The translations under genes were made by a program, and so were the position numbers. 11,716 nucleotides of DNA from Actinomycetes bacterium (GTDB lineage: Bacteria > Actinomycetota > Acidimicrobiia > Acidimicrobiales > UBA8190): positions 1 through 11,716 of the forward strand of contig JAJYAB010000028.1 in NCBI GenBank assembly GCA_021779775.1, given 5' to 3'. Below are positions 1-6,154 of the stretch, piece after piece (position 1 is the first letter of the stretch; every line of letters starts with the position of its first letter). The notes below the pieces were generated by a model. It saw only the letters and a list, made by a program, of their open reading frames with translations, ran no database searches and was not told the DNA's origin.

Positions 1-1431
1 CTCGATGCGGATATGCCGCCCTACTTTCGCCCGCCGGAGGGGTCGCCGGCCCACCAGTACCTGAACGCCCGGCGGCAGCTGCTCGGCGGGGCGGTCCCCC
101 ACAGGGTCGTACGGCCGCTCCCCACCGAGGCGCCCGCTCCCAAGGTCTTCGGTGACCTGCGGTCCGGATCTGCGACGCAGGCCGTGTCGACCACCATGGC
201 CTTCGCCCGGCTGCTGCGCTCCCTGGTGCGCGACCCGGCAGTGGGCCGCTTCGTGGTGCCGATCGTGCCCGACGAGGCCCGCACGTTCGGCCTGGAGCCG
301 ATCATCGCCGAATCGAAGATCTACGCCCCCGAAGGCCAGCAGTACACCCCGGTCGACTCGGCCCTCATCCTCCGCTATGCCGAGTCCAAGTCGGGGCAGG
401 TCCTCGAAGAGGGCATCACCGAGGCGGGCGCCATGTCGGCGTTCATCGCCCTCTCCACCGCGTATGCGAGCTGGGGACGTCCGATGCTGCCGATCTACTG
501 CTTCTACTCGATGTTCGGCTTCCAGCGGGTCGGCGACCTCACCTGGTTGGCAGGCGACATGCGCTGCCGGGGCATCTTGGCCGGCTGCACCGCCGGGAGA
601 ACCACCTTGCTCGGGGAGGGCCTGCAGCATGCAGACGGGCATTCGCCCCTGCTGGCGTCCACCAACCCGGCGGCCAGGGTCTATGACCCGGCCTTCGCCT
701 ACGAGCTGGCGGTCATCGTGGAGGAGGCGGTGGACAAGATCCTCGGCCCGTCGCCCGAGGACCGCTTCTGGTACCTGACGCTCTACAACGAGAACTACCC
801 GATGCCGGCCCTCCCCGACGGCCAGGACGGCGAGCGCGTGCGGAACGGCGTGCTGCGCGGCCTCTACCGGCACCAGGTTGCCGGCGACCGTGGCGCCGAG
901 ACGTCAGGGCACCCCATGGGGCTCCGACATGCCACGGTGCTCTTCTCGGGGCCGTTGTGGCAGGCGGCCGCCGAGGCGCGGTCGATGCTGGCTGAGGACT
1001 GGGGGGTGGCGGTCGACACGTGGTCGGCGACGTCCTACACCGAGCTGCGCAACGACGCGCTGTCGGCCGAGCGTTGGAACCGGCTCCACCCCGACGAGCC
1101 CCCCCGGGTGCCCTACGTGACGGAGGCGCTCGGAAACGGGGGCGGCCCCGTCGTGGCGGTCAGCGACTACATGCGGGCTGTTCCCGACCAGGTGAGCCGA
1201 TGGGTGCAGCGCCCGTGGACCTCCCTCGGCACCGACGGCTTCGGTCGCTCCGACACCCGGAAGGCGCTCCGCCGGTTCTTCGAGATCGACGCGGCGCACG
1301 TCGTGGTGGCAGTGCTCGCCGCCCTGGCCGCCGACGGCAGCGGCGACGCCACCGAGGTCCGCCAGGCGGTCGAGCGGTACGGGATCGACCCCACCACCCC
1401 GGATCCGTGGTCGTCGGGCCTCCAGCCCTGA
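1..1431 (+). CDS. aceE: Pyruvate dehydrogenase E1 component, homodimeric type (C-terminal part; 5' end outside window)
   Basis: Thiamine-diphosphate enzyme that decarboxylates pyruvate and acetylates the lipoyl group of E2 in the cytosolic pyruvate dehydrogenase complex. The frame is open from base 1, so the start lies upstream; about 476 of the usual ~890-920 residues are present. Numbering from the in-frame Met at base 13, I see the AceE-type middle and C-terminal transketolase domains: DEARTFG at 87-93, GQQYTP at 108-113, EEGITEAGA at 132-140 (E137 aligns with the catalytic Glu of E. coli AceE), YSMFGFQRVGDL at 165-176, and GEGLQHADGHS at 201-211 with its active-site histidines. The C-terminal domain carries the family motif LGTDGFGRSDTR near the end. 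The ThDP-binding GDG...NN region would lie upstream. The gene ends at TGA 1429-1431, 82 bases before hpnC. No convincing terminator follows, so read-through into the hopanoid genes is possible. Family assignment is certain; any functional link to hopanoids is not shown. Confidence 0.96.
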   Translation, partial: LDADMPPYFRPPEGSPAHQYLNARRQLLGGAVPHRVVRPLPTEAPAPKVFGDLRSGSATQAVSTTMAFARLLRSLVRDPAVGRFVVPIVPDEARTFGLEPIIAESKIYAPEGQQYTPVDSALILRYAESKSGQVLEEGITEAGAMSAFIALSTAYASWGRPMLPIYCFYSMFGFQRVGDLTWLAGDMRCRGILAGCTAGRTTLLGEGLQHADGHSPLLASTNPAARVYDPAFAYELAVIVEEAVDKILGPSPEDRFWYLTLYNENYPMPALPDGQDGERVRNGVLRGLYRHQVAGDRGAETSGHPMGLRHATVLFSGPLWQAAAEARSMLAEDWGVAVDTWSATSYTELRNDALSAERWNRLHPDEPPRVPYVTEALGNGGGPVVAVSDYMRAVPDQVSRWVQRPWTSLGTDGFGRSDTRKALRRFFEIDAAHVVVAVLAALAADGSGDATEVRQAVERYGIDPTTPDPWSSGLQP

Positions 1432-1454
1432 ACCGAGCCCGCGGCAATCGTCAG

Positions 1455-1482
1455 CCGACCAGCGATGCCCCGGAGGTATGCT
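1455..1482 (+). promoter_or_regulatory. Possible weak promoter for the hopanoid operon
   Basis: In the aceE-hpnC spacer, TATGCT at 1477-1482 fits the actinobacterial -10 pattern TAnnnT. A GAC core (CCGACC, 1455-1460) lies 16 bases upstream where a -35 would be. The -35 match is poor and the call is by eye only. Transcription would begin near 1489, a short distance before the hpnC start candidates. The operon might instead be read from the aceE promoter. Confidence 0.22.
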
Positions 1483-1510
1483 GCGACCGCAGGGGCTGCC
1501 GGAAGGGCTC

Positions 1511-1530
1511 CGTATGCAGACAACCATACG
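1511..1530. repeat. Perfect 6-bp inverted repeat (CGTATG-N8-CATACG), candidate operator or hairpin before hpnC
   Basis: CGTATG at 1511-1516 and its reverse complement CATACG at 1525-1530 flank an 8-base centre. The right arm directly abuts the AAGGAGG at 1531-1537. A third GTATG occurs at 1476-1480 inside the possible -10 box. The symmetry and the position between a possible promoter and the first operon gene fit either a repressor operator or a small RNA hairpin that could mask the ribosome site. The left arm contains the ATG at 1514. No binding protein is encoded nearby, so the role is inference. Confidence 0.4.
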
Positions 1531-2560
1531 AAGGAGGCCGGTGGCGCACGCTTCCCAGACCCGCTCCGATCCACAGGCGTGGCAGGCATCGGCCACACCC
1601 CCCGTCTCGGACACCACGGTCGTCTCGGACACCACGGCCCCTCCGGGCGCGCTTCCGGCCCCGGAGGCGATCCTTGCCCGGGCGTCCGGTGAGAACTTCC
1701 CCGTGGCCAGCCGGGTCCTCCCGCGCGCTCTCCGCCAGGATCTGATCGCCCTCTACGGCTTTGCTCGGCTCGCTGACGAGATCGGCGACGGGGCGGTCGC
1801 CGATCCGCTTCGCGCGCTCGACTGGCTGGACGGTGAGATCGACCGGGCAGCTGCCGGGACCGCCCGGCACCCGCTGCTCGTGCACGCGGGGACCACCATC
1901 CGCAGGCATCACCTGCCCACCGAGCCGTTCCACGATCTCGTCGAGGCGAACCGGCAAGACCAGTCGGTGCTCCGCTACGCCACGTTCGAGGAGCTGGTCG
2001 ACTACTGCCGGCTGTCGGCAGTACCCGTGGGACGGATGGTGCTCGGGGTGCTGGGGGCAGCGACCCCGCCGCGGGTGACGTGGTCCGACGACGTGTGCAT
2101 CGCGCTCCAGCTGGTGGAGCACTGTCAGGACGTGTTCGAAGACGCAGCCCGAGGGCGGATCTACCTTCCGGCGGAGGACCTCCGGCGCCTGGGCTGCGAC
2201 GAGGACGACGTGCTCGCCTGCCGGCCCACCCCGGCCCTGCGCAGCACCGTGGCCCTGCAGACGCACCGCGCGCGTGCCCTCCTCGCCGGCGGCGCCCCGC
2301 TCGCCGCGTCGCTGCCCGGTCGGTTCCGGCTGGCGGTGGCCGCCTTCGCCGGGGGAGGACTGGCGGTCGTTGACGAGCTGGCGGACGCCGGCTTTGCCCC
2401 ACAGGCACCCGGGGCAGCAGAGGCTGGTACCACCGTCCGGCGGGCCCGCCGGCACTGGTCTGCCTTCTGCCACACCGCCCGCATCGCTGTGTCTGCTCCA
2501 CCCCGCAGCCCGACGGAGGTCGCCGGCCGCGACAGGCGAAGCCCGTGGAAGCGGCGGTGA
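1514..2560 (+). CDS. hpnC: Hydroxysqualene synthase HpnC
   Basis: Squalene/phytoene synthase family enzyme. It hydrolyses/rearranges presqualene diphosphate (from HpnD) to hydroxysqualene, the second step of the three-enzyme bacterial squalene route. From ATG 1514 it is 348 residues. ENFPVASRVLP (60-70) is the typical HpnC opening. The two Asp-rich motifs that bind Mg-diphosphate are DEIGD (88-92) and DVFED (206-210, within a HCQDVFED context followed by GRIYLP), which separates HpnC from HpnD. About 48 residues precede the conserved domain; they are Ser/Thr/Pro-rich, probably disordered, and include a tandem VSDTTV/VSDTTA. Start alternatives are ATG 1478, ATG 1514 and GTG 1541; I chose 1514 for its ATG and normally spaced GGAAGG, but GTG 1541 behind AAGGAGG is a real competitor. 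The stop overlaps the hpnD start as GTGA (2557-2560). Product assignment is firm from motifs and gene order; the exact N-terminus is not. Confidence 0.92.
   Translation: MQTTIRRRPVAHASQTRSDPQAWQASATPPVSDTTVVSDTTAPPGALPAPEAILARASGENFPVASRVLPRALRQDLIALYGFARLADEIGDGAVADPLRALDWLDGEIDRAAAGTARHPLLVHAGTTIRRHHLPTEPFHDLVEANRQDQSVLRYATFEELVDYCRLSAVPVGRMVLGVLGAATPPRVTWSDDVCIALQLVEHCQDVFEDAARGRIYLPAEDLRRLGCDEDDVLACRPTPALRSTVALQTHRARALLAGGAPLAASLPGRFRLAVAAFAGGGLAVVDELADAGFAPQAPGAAEAGTTVRRARRHWSAFCHTARIAVSAPPRSPTEVAGRDRRSPWKRR
1531..1537 (+). promoter_or_regulatory. Strong Shine-Dalgarno (AAGGAGG) near the hpnC start
   Basis: AAGGAGG is a perfect match to the 16S rRNA 3' end but sits only 3 bases before the in-frame GTG at 1541, closer than usual. 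The other candidate, ATG 1514, has a weaker GGAAGG (1501-1506) at a normal 7-base spacing. This site is the main reason the hpnC start is uncertain. Confidence 0.5.
1604..1639 (+). repeat. 18-bp tandem duplication in the 5' end of hpnC
   Basis: Two adjacent 18-bp units (1604-1621 and 1622-1639), each beginning GTCTCGGACACCACGG, differ at a single base. They encode VSDTTV and VSDTTA in the probably disordered N-terminal extension of HpnC. The unit keeps frame, as expected for replication slippage tolerated in a flexible region. Confidence 0.85.
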
Positions 2561-3489
2561 ACACCACCGCGGCCTATCAGGTGTGCGAAGAGATCACCCG
2601 CCACGAGGCCAAGAACTTCTCCTACGGGATCCGGCTCCTGCGCCCGGCCGAGCGCGCCGCGCTGTCGGCGGTATATGCCCAGGCCAGGAGGATCGACGAC
2701 ATCGGGGACGGCGATGCCGAGCCTGAGGCCAAGCTGGTCGCCCTTGCCCGGGTGCGCGACGACCTTGCCCGGGTGCGCGGCGAGCTGGCCCGGCTCGCGG
2801 CGACGGGCGATCCCTCCAGCTGTGGCGACGACCCTGTCCTGGGCAACGACCCTGTCCTGGGCAACGACCCTGTCCTGGGCAACGACCCTGTCCTGACGGC
2901 GCTGGCCGATGCTTCGATGCGCTACCCGCTCCCCCTCGAAGCCTTCGACGAGCTCATCGACGGATGCGAGTCGGACGTGCGGGGCACCGAGGTCCGTACT
3001 GCGGACGAGCTCGTCTCCTACTGTCGCCAGGTGGCCGGCTCCATCGGTCGGCTGTCGCTCGCCGTCTTCGGAAGCAGCGACCCTGGACGCGCCCCCGACC
3101 TCGCCGACGACCTCGGGGTGGCGCTCCAGCTCACCAACATCCTGCGTGACGTGGTCGAGGACCGGCAGATGGGGCGGGTCTACCTGCCGGTGGAGGACGC
3201 CCAGCGCCTGGGAGTGCCGGCCGACCTCCACGCGGCGCCCGAGGAGATCGCCCGCCTGGTGGCCTTCGAGTGTGCACGCGCCCGGTCGTGGTTCGAACAG
3301 GGCATGCAGCTCCTGCCGCTCCTCGACCGCCGCAGCCGGGCCTGCGTCGGAGCCATGGCCGGCATCTACCGCCAGCTCCTGCGCCGCATCGAGGCCGAGC
3401 CGATCGCCGTCACCCGCGGCAGGATGTCGCTTCCTGCATGGCAGAAGGTCCTGGTGGCAGCCGGCGCCCTCGCCGGATGGCCACGGTGA
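2557..3489 (+). CDS. hpnD: Presqualene diphosphate synthase HpnD
   Basis: Condenses two farnesyl diphosphates head to head to presqualene diphosphate, the first committed squalene step. From GTG 2557 it has 310 residues. Squalene/phytoene synthase motifs are present: RRIDDIGD (Asp motif 47-51), LTNILRDVVED (second Asp motif 198-202), and GRVYLP after it. The LTNILRD context is typical of HpnD and distinguishes it from HpnC just upstream. I chose GTG 2557 because it forms a GTGA overlap with the hpnC stop and has GGAAG at 2547-2551, 5 bases away; GTG 2545 is the alternative (4 residues longer). Two tandem repeats lie between the motifs: a 21-bp repeat (LARVR) and an 18-bp DPVLGN repeat at residues 92-112, which lengthen a loop between helices. 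The stop overlaps the hpnE start. Function is well supported by family and context. Confidence 0.94.
   Translation: MNTTAAYQVCEEITRHEAKNFSYGIRLLRPAERAALSAVYAQARRIDDIGDGDAEPEAKLVALARVRDDLARVRGELARLAATGDPSSCGDDPVLGNDPVLGNDPVLGNDPVLTALADASMRYPLPLEAFDELIDGCESDVRGTEVRTADELVSYCRQVAGSIGRLSLAVFGSSDPGRAPDLADDLGVALQLTNILRDVVEDRQMGRVYLPVEDAQRLGVPADLHAAPEEIARLVAFECARARSWFEQGMQLLPLLDRRSRACVGAMAGIYRQLLRRIEAEPIAVTRGRMSLPAWQKVLVAAGALAGWPR
2740..2781 (+). repeat. 21-bp imperfect tandem duplication in hpnD
   Basis: Copies at 2740-2760 and 2761-2781 share CTTGCCCGGGTGCGCG and match at 18 of 21 bases. They encode ALARVRD and DLARVRG; a degenerate third unit (ELARLAA) follows. The seven-residue period fits extension of an amphipathic helix by duplication. 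It lies 48 bases before the DPVLGN array. Confidence 0.7.
2830..2895 (+). repeat. 18-bp minisatellite in hpnD: three perfect units plus a 12-bp partial unit
   Basis: The unit GACCCTGTCCTGGGCAAC occurs perfectly at 2830-2847, 2848-2865 and 2866-2883, followed by its first 12 bases at 2884-2895. It encodes DPVLGN three times and then DPVL, which continues into TALADAS, where family members normally resume. The zero divergence between units points to recent expansion by slippage. The frame is kept and the insertion lies in a predicted loop well away from both Asp-rich motifs. It is not a CRISPR: there are no spacers. Confidence 0.95.
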
Positions 3490-5030
3490 GCGCGCCGCGC
3501 ATCACCGTTGTGGGAGGCGGGCTGGCCGGCATGGCCGCCGCCCTCGCCGCTGCGGACGGCGGGGCGCGGGTGACGCTCGTGGAGCGGCGCCAGCGCCTCG
3601 GAGGCCTCACCTGGTCCTTCCAGCGCAACGGACGGTGGTTCGACAACGGTCAGCATGTGTTCATGCGCTGCTGCCACCACTACCTGGGGTTCCTCGACCG
3701 GATCGGGGCTGCGGGGAACGTCACCCTGCAACGCCGGCTCGACGTTGCCGTCCTCTCCCCCGGGGGGCGGGTGGCGCACATCCGCCGAGGGCCCCTTCCG
3801 GCACCGTTCCACCTGAGCGGAGCGCTGGCTCGCTACGGTCACCTCGAGGTGGCCGACCGCCTCCGGCTGCTGCTCGCCGCAGCACCGCTGCGGTTCCTCG
3901 ATCCTGCCGACCCGGCGCTCGACCGTGTGTGCTTCGGCGACTGGCTCGCCCGGCACCACCAACGACCCGCCGCCATCGAGTCCCTGTGGAACCTGATCGT
4001 CCTCCCGACCGTCAACCTTCCGGCGCACGAGGCTTCGCTGGCCGCAGCCGCCAAGGTCTTCCGCACCGGGATGCTCGAACGGGCCTCGGGCGGCGATATC
4101 GGCTGGGCGGGGGTGCCTCTGGCGGAGCTGCACGACCGGCCGGGGCGTCGAGCGCTCGATGAAGCCGGCGTGCAGACGCTGCTCGGCTACCGGGTCGGAG
4201 CAGTCCGGCGGCGAGCCGGGGGCAGCTGGACGGTGGCCGGCAGCGGCCCCGAGATCGAAGCCGACGCGGTCGTGATGGCACTGCCGCCACAGGCGGCCGC
4301 CGAGGTCGTGCCCCCCGGCACGGGCCCCGACGCTGCCAAGCTCGGGGTGTCGCCGATTGTCAACGTCCACCTGGTCCTGGACCGCCAGGTGACCGACCTG
4401 CCGTTCGCCGCTGCCCTCCGCTCCCCGGTCCAATTCGTCTTCGACCGCACCGACCGGCGACGGCGAGCCGACCCACACCCCGCACCGGGCGAGCGCGAGC
4501 AGCACCTCGTGGTGTCGCTGTCCGCTGCCGACGCCGTCATCGGCCGGCGGCCGGAGCTGCTCGTGCGCGAGATGCACGACGCCCTCGCCACCCTGTTCCC
4601 CGCTGCGCACCGGGCGCAGCTCGTCGACGCCGTCGTCACCCGCGAGCACCAGGCGACGTTCCGGTACGCCCCCGGGGCGGGGGCACACCGCTTCGGCCCA
4701 CGCGCCGCCATCCCGGGCCTGGCCTGGGCCGGGGCATGGACGGACACGGGATGGCCTGCCACCATGGAAGGGGCGGTGCGCAGCGGTGTGGCGGCCGCCA
4801 GCATGGCCATAGGCTCGAATGAGCAGCTCCGGCCGGGCGACATGGCGCCACGGTCTGCACCGGCGCTGCTCAGCACGCCCTACCGGCACCCGGTGCGGGT
4901 CGGGCGCGCCGGCGGCGGCCGGAGCTTCCGGCGACGGCGACGTGACGCGACCGGCACACCATCGGGTGTCGTAGCCGGTGCCCCAGCTGCACCACCTATC
5001 GGAACCCGACCCCAGGAGGCCGCTCGATGA
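3486..5030 (+). CDS. hpnE: Hydroxysqualene dehydroxylase HpnE (FAD-dependent, amine-oxidase/phytoene-desaturase fold)
   Basis: Reduces hydroxysqualene to squalene, completing the HpnCDE route. From GTG 3486 it is 514 residues. The Rossmann FAD site is at the N-terminus: ITVVGGGLAGMAAALAAADGG with G10, G12 and G15, and the ribose-binding Glu at 33 (LVERR). NGQHVF near 54-59 and the closing FAD motif PGLAWAGAWTDTGWPATMEGAVRSG-type segment (410-434) are typical of HpnE. GTG 3486 gives the same GTGA overlap with the preceding stop seen at other junctions and has GGATGG 5 bases upstream; ATG 3477 (3 residues longer) is equally coding. The catalytic fold seems complete by about residue 442. A further 72 residues, rich in Arg, Pro, Gly and Ala with a run of five Arg, extend to the stop and are not expected in the family. 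The stop overlaps the next gene as ATGA (5027-5030). Confidence 0.93.
   Translation: MSAPRITVVGGGLAGMAAALAAADGGARVTLVERRQRLGGLTWSFQRNGRWFDNGQHVFMRCCHHYLGFLDRIGAAGNVTLQRRLDVAVLSPGGRVAHIRRGPLPAPFHLSGALARYGHLEVADRLRLLLAAAPLRFLDPADPALDRVCFGDWLARHHQRPAAIESLWNLIVLPTVNLPAHEASLAAAAKVFRTGMLERASGGDIGWAGVPLAELHDRPGRRALDEAGVQTLLGYRVGAVRRRAGGSWTVAGSGPEIEADAVVMALPPQAAAEVVPPGTGPDAAKLGVSPIVNVHLVLDRQVTDLPFAAALRSPVQFVFDRTDRRRRADPHPAPGEREQHLVVSLSAADAVIGRRPELLVREMHDALATLFPAAHRAQLVDAVVTREHQATFRYAPGAGAHRFGPRAAIPGLAWAGAWTDTGWPATMEGAVRSGVAAASMAIGSNEQLRPGDMAPRSAPALLSTPYRHPVRVGRAGGGRSFRRRRRDATGTPSGVVAGAPAAPPIGTRPQEAAR
5014..5019 (+). promoter_or_regulatory. Strong Shine-Dalgarno (AGGAGG) for the polyprenyl synthase gene
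   Basis: AGGAGG lies 7 bases before ATG 5027, inside the 3' end of hpnE. It is the best-placed ribosome site in the operon and fixes the start of the next gene. Confidence 0.7.
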
Positions 5031-6154
5031 CCAGCCCATCAGTCGCTCGGCGGTTCGCCGAGCCGACAGTGCCGCCCGTCGATGCCGAACGGGAAGCTGG
5101 CCCGGGATCTGCCGACCGTCCGGCGGCGGGCTCGCCGCCGGACGAAGGGTTGTCGCCGGCTCTGGCGGACACGACCGCCTCGGAGGTTCCCGCTGCGCTG
5201 GAACGGGCGGCCAAGCTGGTCGGTCCCGCCCTCGACGATGCCGTGGCGCAGCTGTGCCCGGAGCTGGCCCCCGTCGTCGGGCACCATATGGACGCGGGTG
5301 GCAAGCGGATCCGGGCTGCGCTGGCCGTGCTGTCCGCCGAGGCGAGCGGCGCTTCCGCCGACACTGCTGTGGTCGGCGCCGTGGCCGTCGAACTGGTCCA
5401 CAACTTCTCGCTGATCCACGACGACGTCATCGACGGGGACACCGAGCGCCGGCATCGCCGCACCGTCTGGATCGAGTTCGGGGTCGGCGCCGCCGTGGTG
5501 GCCGGCGATGCCCTGGCCGCGCTCGCCACAGAGCTCCTGCTCCAGGATCCAACCCCCGCCAGGGTACGGGCCACGGTCTGCCTCGCCCGGGCCACGGCGG
5601 CCATGATCGCCGGCCAGGCGCAGGACATGGCCTTCGAGCGCCGGCAGGAGGTGTCGGTGGCCGACTGCCGGGCCATGGAGGAAGCGAAGACAGGGGCGCT
5701 CTTGGCCTGCGCCTCCTCCATCGGTGCCATCTTGGCGGGTGCCCCGGAGCCGGTCGTCGACGCGTTGGCCGACTATGGCAACCACCTGGGCATGTCCTTC
5801 CAGGCGGTCGACGACGTGCTGGGGATCTGGGGGCAGCCCGAGGTCACCGGCAAGCCGGTGGGCAGCGACCTGCTCCAACACAAGAAGACCCTGCCCATCG
5901 CCCTGGCCATGGAAGGGCTGCCTGCCGGCATGCGCCGCCGGGTGGCAACGCTGCTGGCCGACGATCTGTCGGCTGGGGGCATGGCCGCCGTCTTCGAGCT
6001 CCTGGAGCATCAGGGGGCATGCGACGCTGCACTCGAGTTCGCCCGCCAGCATCGCGAACAGGCGCTCGGCGCCCTGGCCAGCGTGCCCCTCGTCGCAGGC
6101 CCGGCGGACGAGCTGGCCGCCATAGCCCAGTACGTCACGGAGCGCGACCGGTGA
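5027..6154 (+). CDS. Short-chain polyprenyl diphosphate synthase (probable farnesyl diphosphate supplier for squalene)
   Basis: Trans-isoprenyl diphosphate synthase, 375 residues, expected to condense DMAPP with IPP to the allylic diphosphate used by HpnD. Motifs: GGKRIR (91-96), first Asp-rich motif HDDVID (D132, D133, D136), RRHRRTVW (141-148), KTGAL (221-225), second motif FQAVDDVLGIWG (D262, D263) and GKPVGSDL...KK (275-287). The second motif ends in Gly where DDxxD is usual; from memory this is common in the actinobacterial clade with DDxLGIWG. Phe at -5 from the first Asp fits a short C15-C20 product, and context favours farnesyl diphosphate; length specificity cannot be read with certainty. 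The first ~52 residues are Pro/Ala/Ser/Glu-rich, with no family motif, and probably disordered. Such N-termini are known on some family 2 encapsulin cargo prenyltransferases, but no shell gene is visible here. Its stop overlaps the shc start as GTGA. Confidence 0.9.
   Translation: MTSPSVARRFAEPTVPPVDAEREAGPGSADRPAAGSPPDEGLSPALADTTASEVPAALERAAKLVGPALDDAVAQLCPELAPVVGHHMDAGGKRIRAALAVLSAEASGASADTAVVGAVAVELVHNFSLIHDDVIDGDTERRHRRTVWIEFGVGAAVVAGDALAALATELLLQDPTPARVRATVCLARATAAMIAGQAQDMAFERRQEVSVADCRAMEEAKTGALLACASSIGAILAGAPEPVVDALADYGNHLGMSFQAVDDVLGIWGQPEVTGKPVGSDLLQHKKTLPIALAMEGLPAGMRRRVATLLADDLSAGGMAAVFELLEHQGACDAALEFARQHREQALGALASVPLVAGPADELAAIAQYVTERDR
6139..6142 (+). promoter_or_regulatory. Shine-Dalgarno (GGAG) deciding the shc start
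   Basis: GGAG sits 8 bases before GTG 6151, within the end of the polyprenyl synthase gene. The shc reading frame is open for over a kilobase upstream, so this site and the GTGA overlap are what select GTG 6151. Confidence 0.5.

Noticed and set aside
1432..1513. Riboswitch or terminator in the aceE-hpnC spacer
   Set aside because: Only short chance pairings are seen (for example GCCCC 1467-1471 with GGGGC 1492-1496) and there is no T-run or conserved riboswitch core. Only the weak promoter-like boxes and the 1511-1530 palindrome are worth listing.
2830..2895. Regular repeats considered as a CRISPR array
   Set aside because: The 18-bp units are directly adjacent with no spacers and lie in frame inside hpnD.
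1167..3231. Overlapping - strand open frames opposite the aceE end, hpnC and hpnD (466, 340 and 356 codons)
   Set aside because: All are Arg/Gly/Pro-rich antisense shadows of clear genes. The repeated VVAQDR peptides opposite hpnD simply reflect the DPVLGN DNA repeat.
3270..3485. In-frame upstream extension of hpnE to an ATG at 3270
   Set aside because: It runs through the end of hpnD in another frame, while the FAD-binding motif starts within ten residues of GTG 3486. There is no sign of extra domain sequence.
3366..5039. Open frame of 557 codons on the - strand opposite hpnE
   Set aside because: Composition is low-complexity and mirrors the HpnE codons; no motif or plausible ribosome site. 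Shadow of hpnE.
4978..6150. In-frame upstream extension of shc to an ATG at 4978
   Set aside because: The extra 391 codons overlap the prenyl synthase in another frame and read as Arg/Gly/Pro-rich shadow. GTG 6151 with GGAG and a GTGA overlap is the better start.
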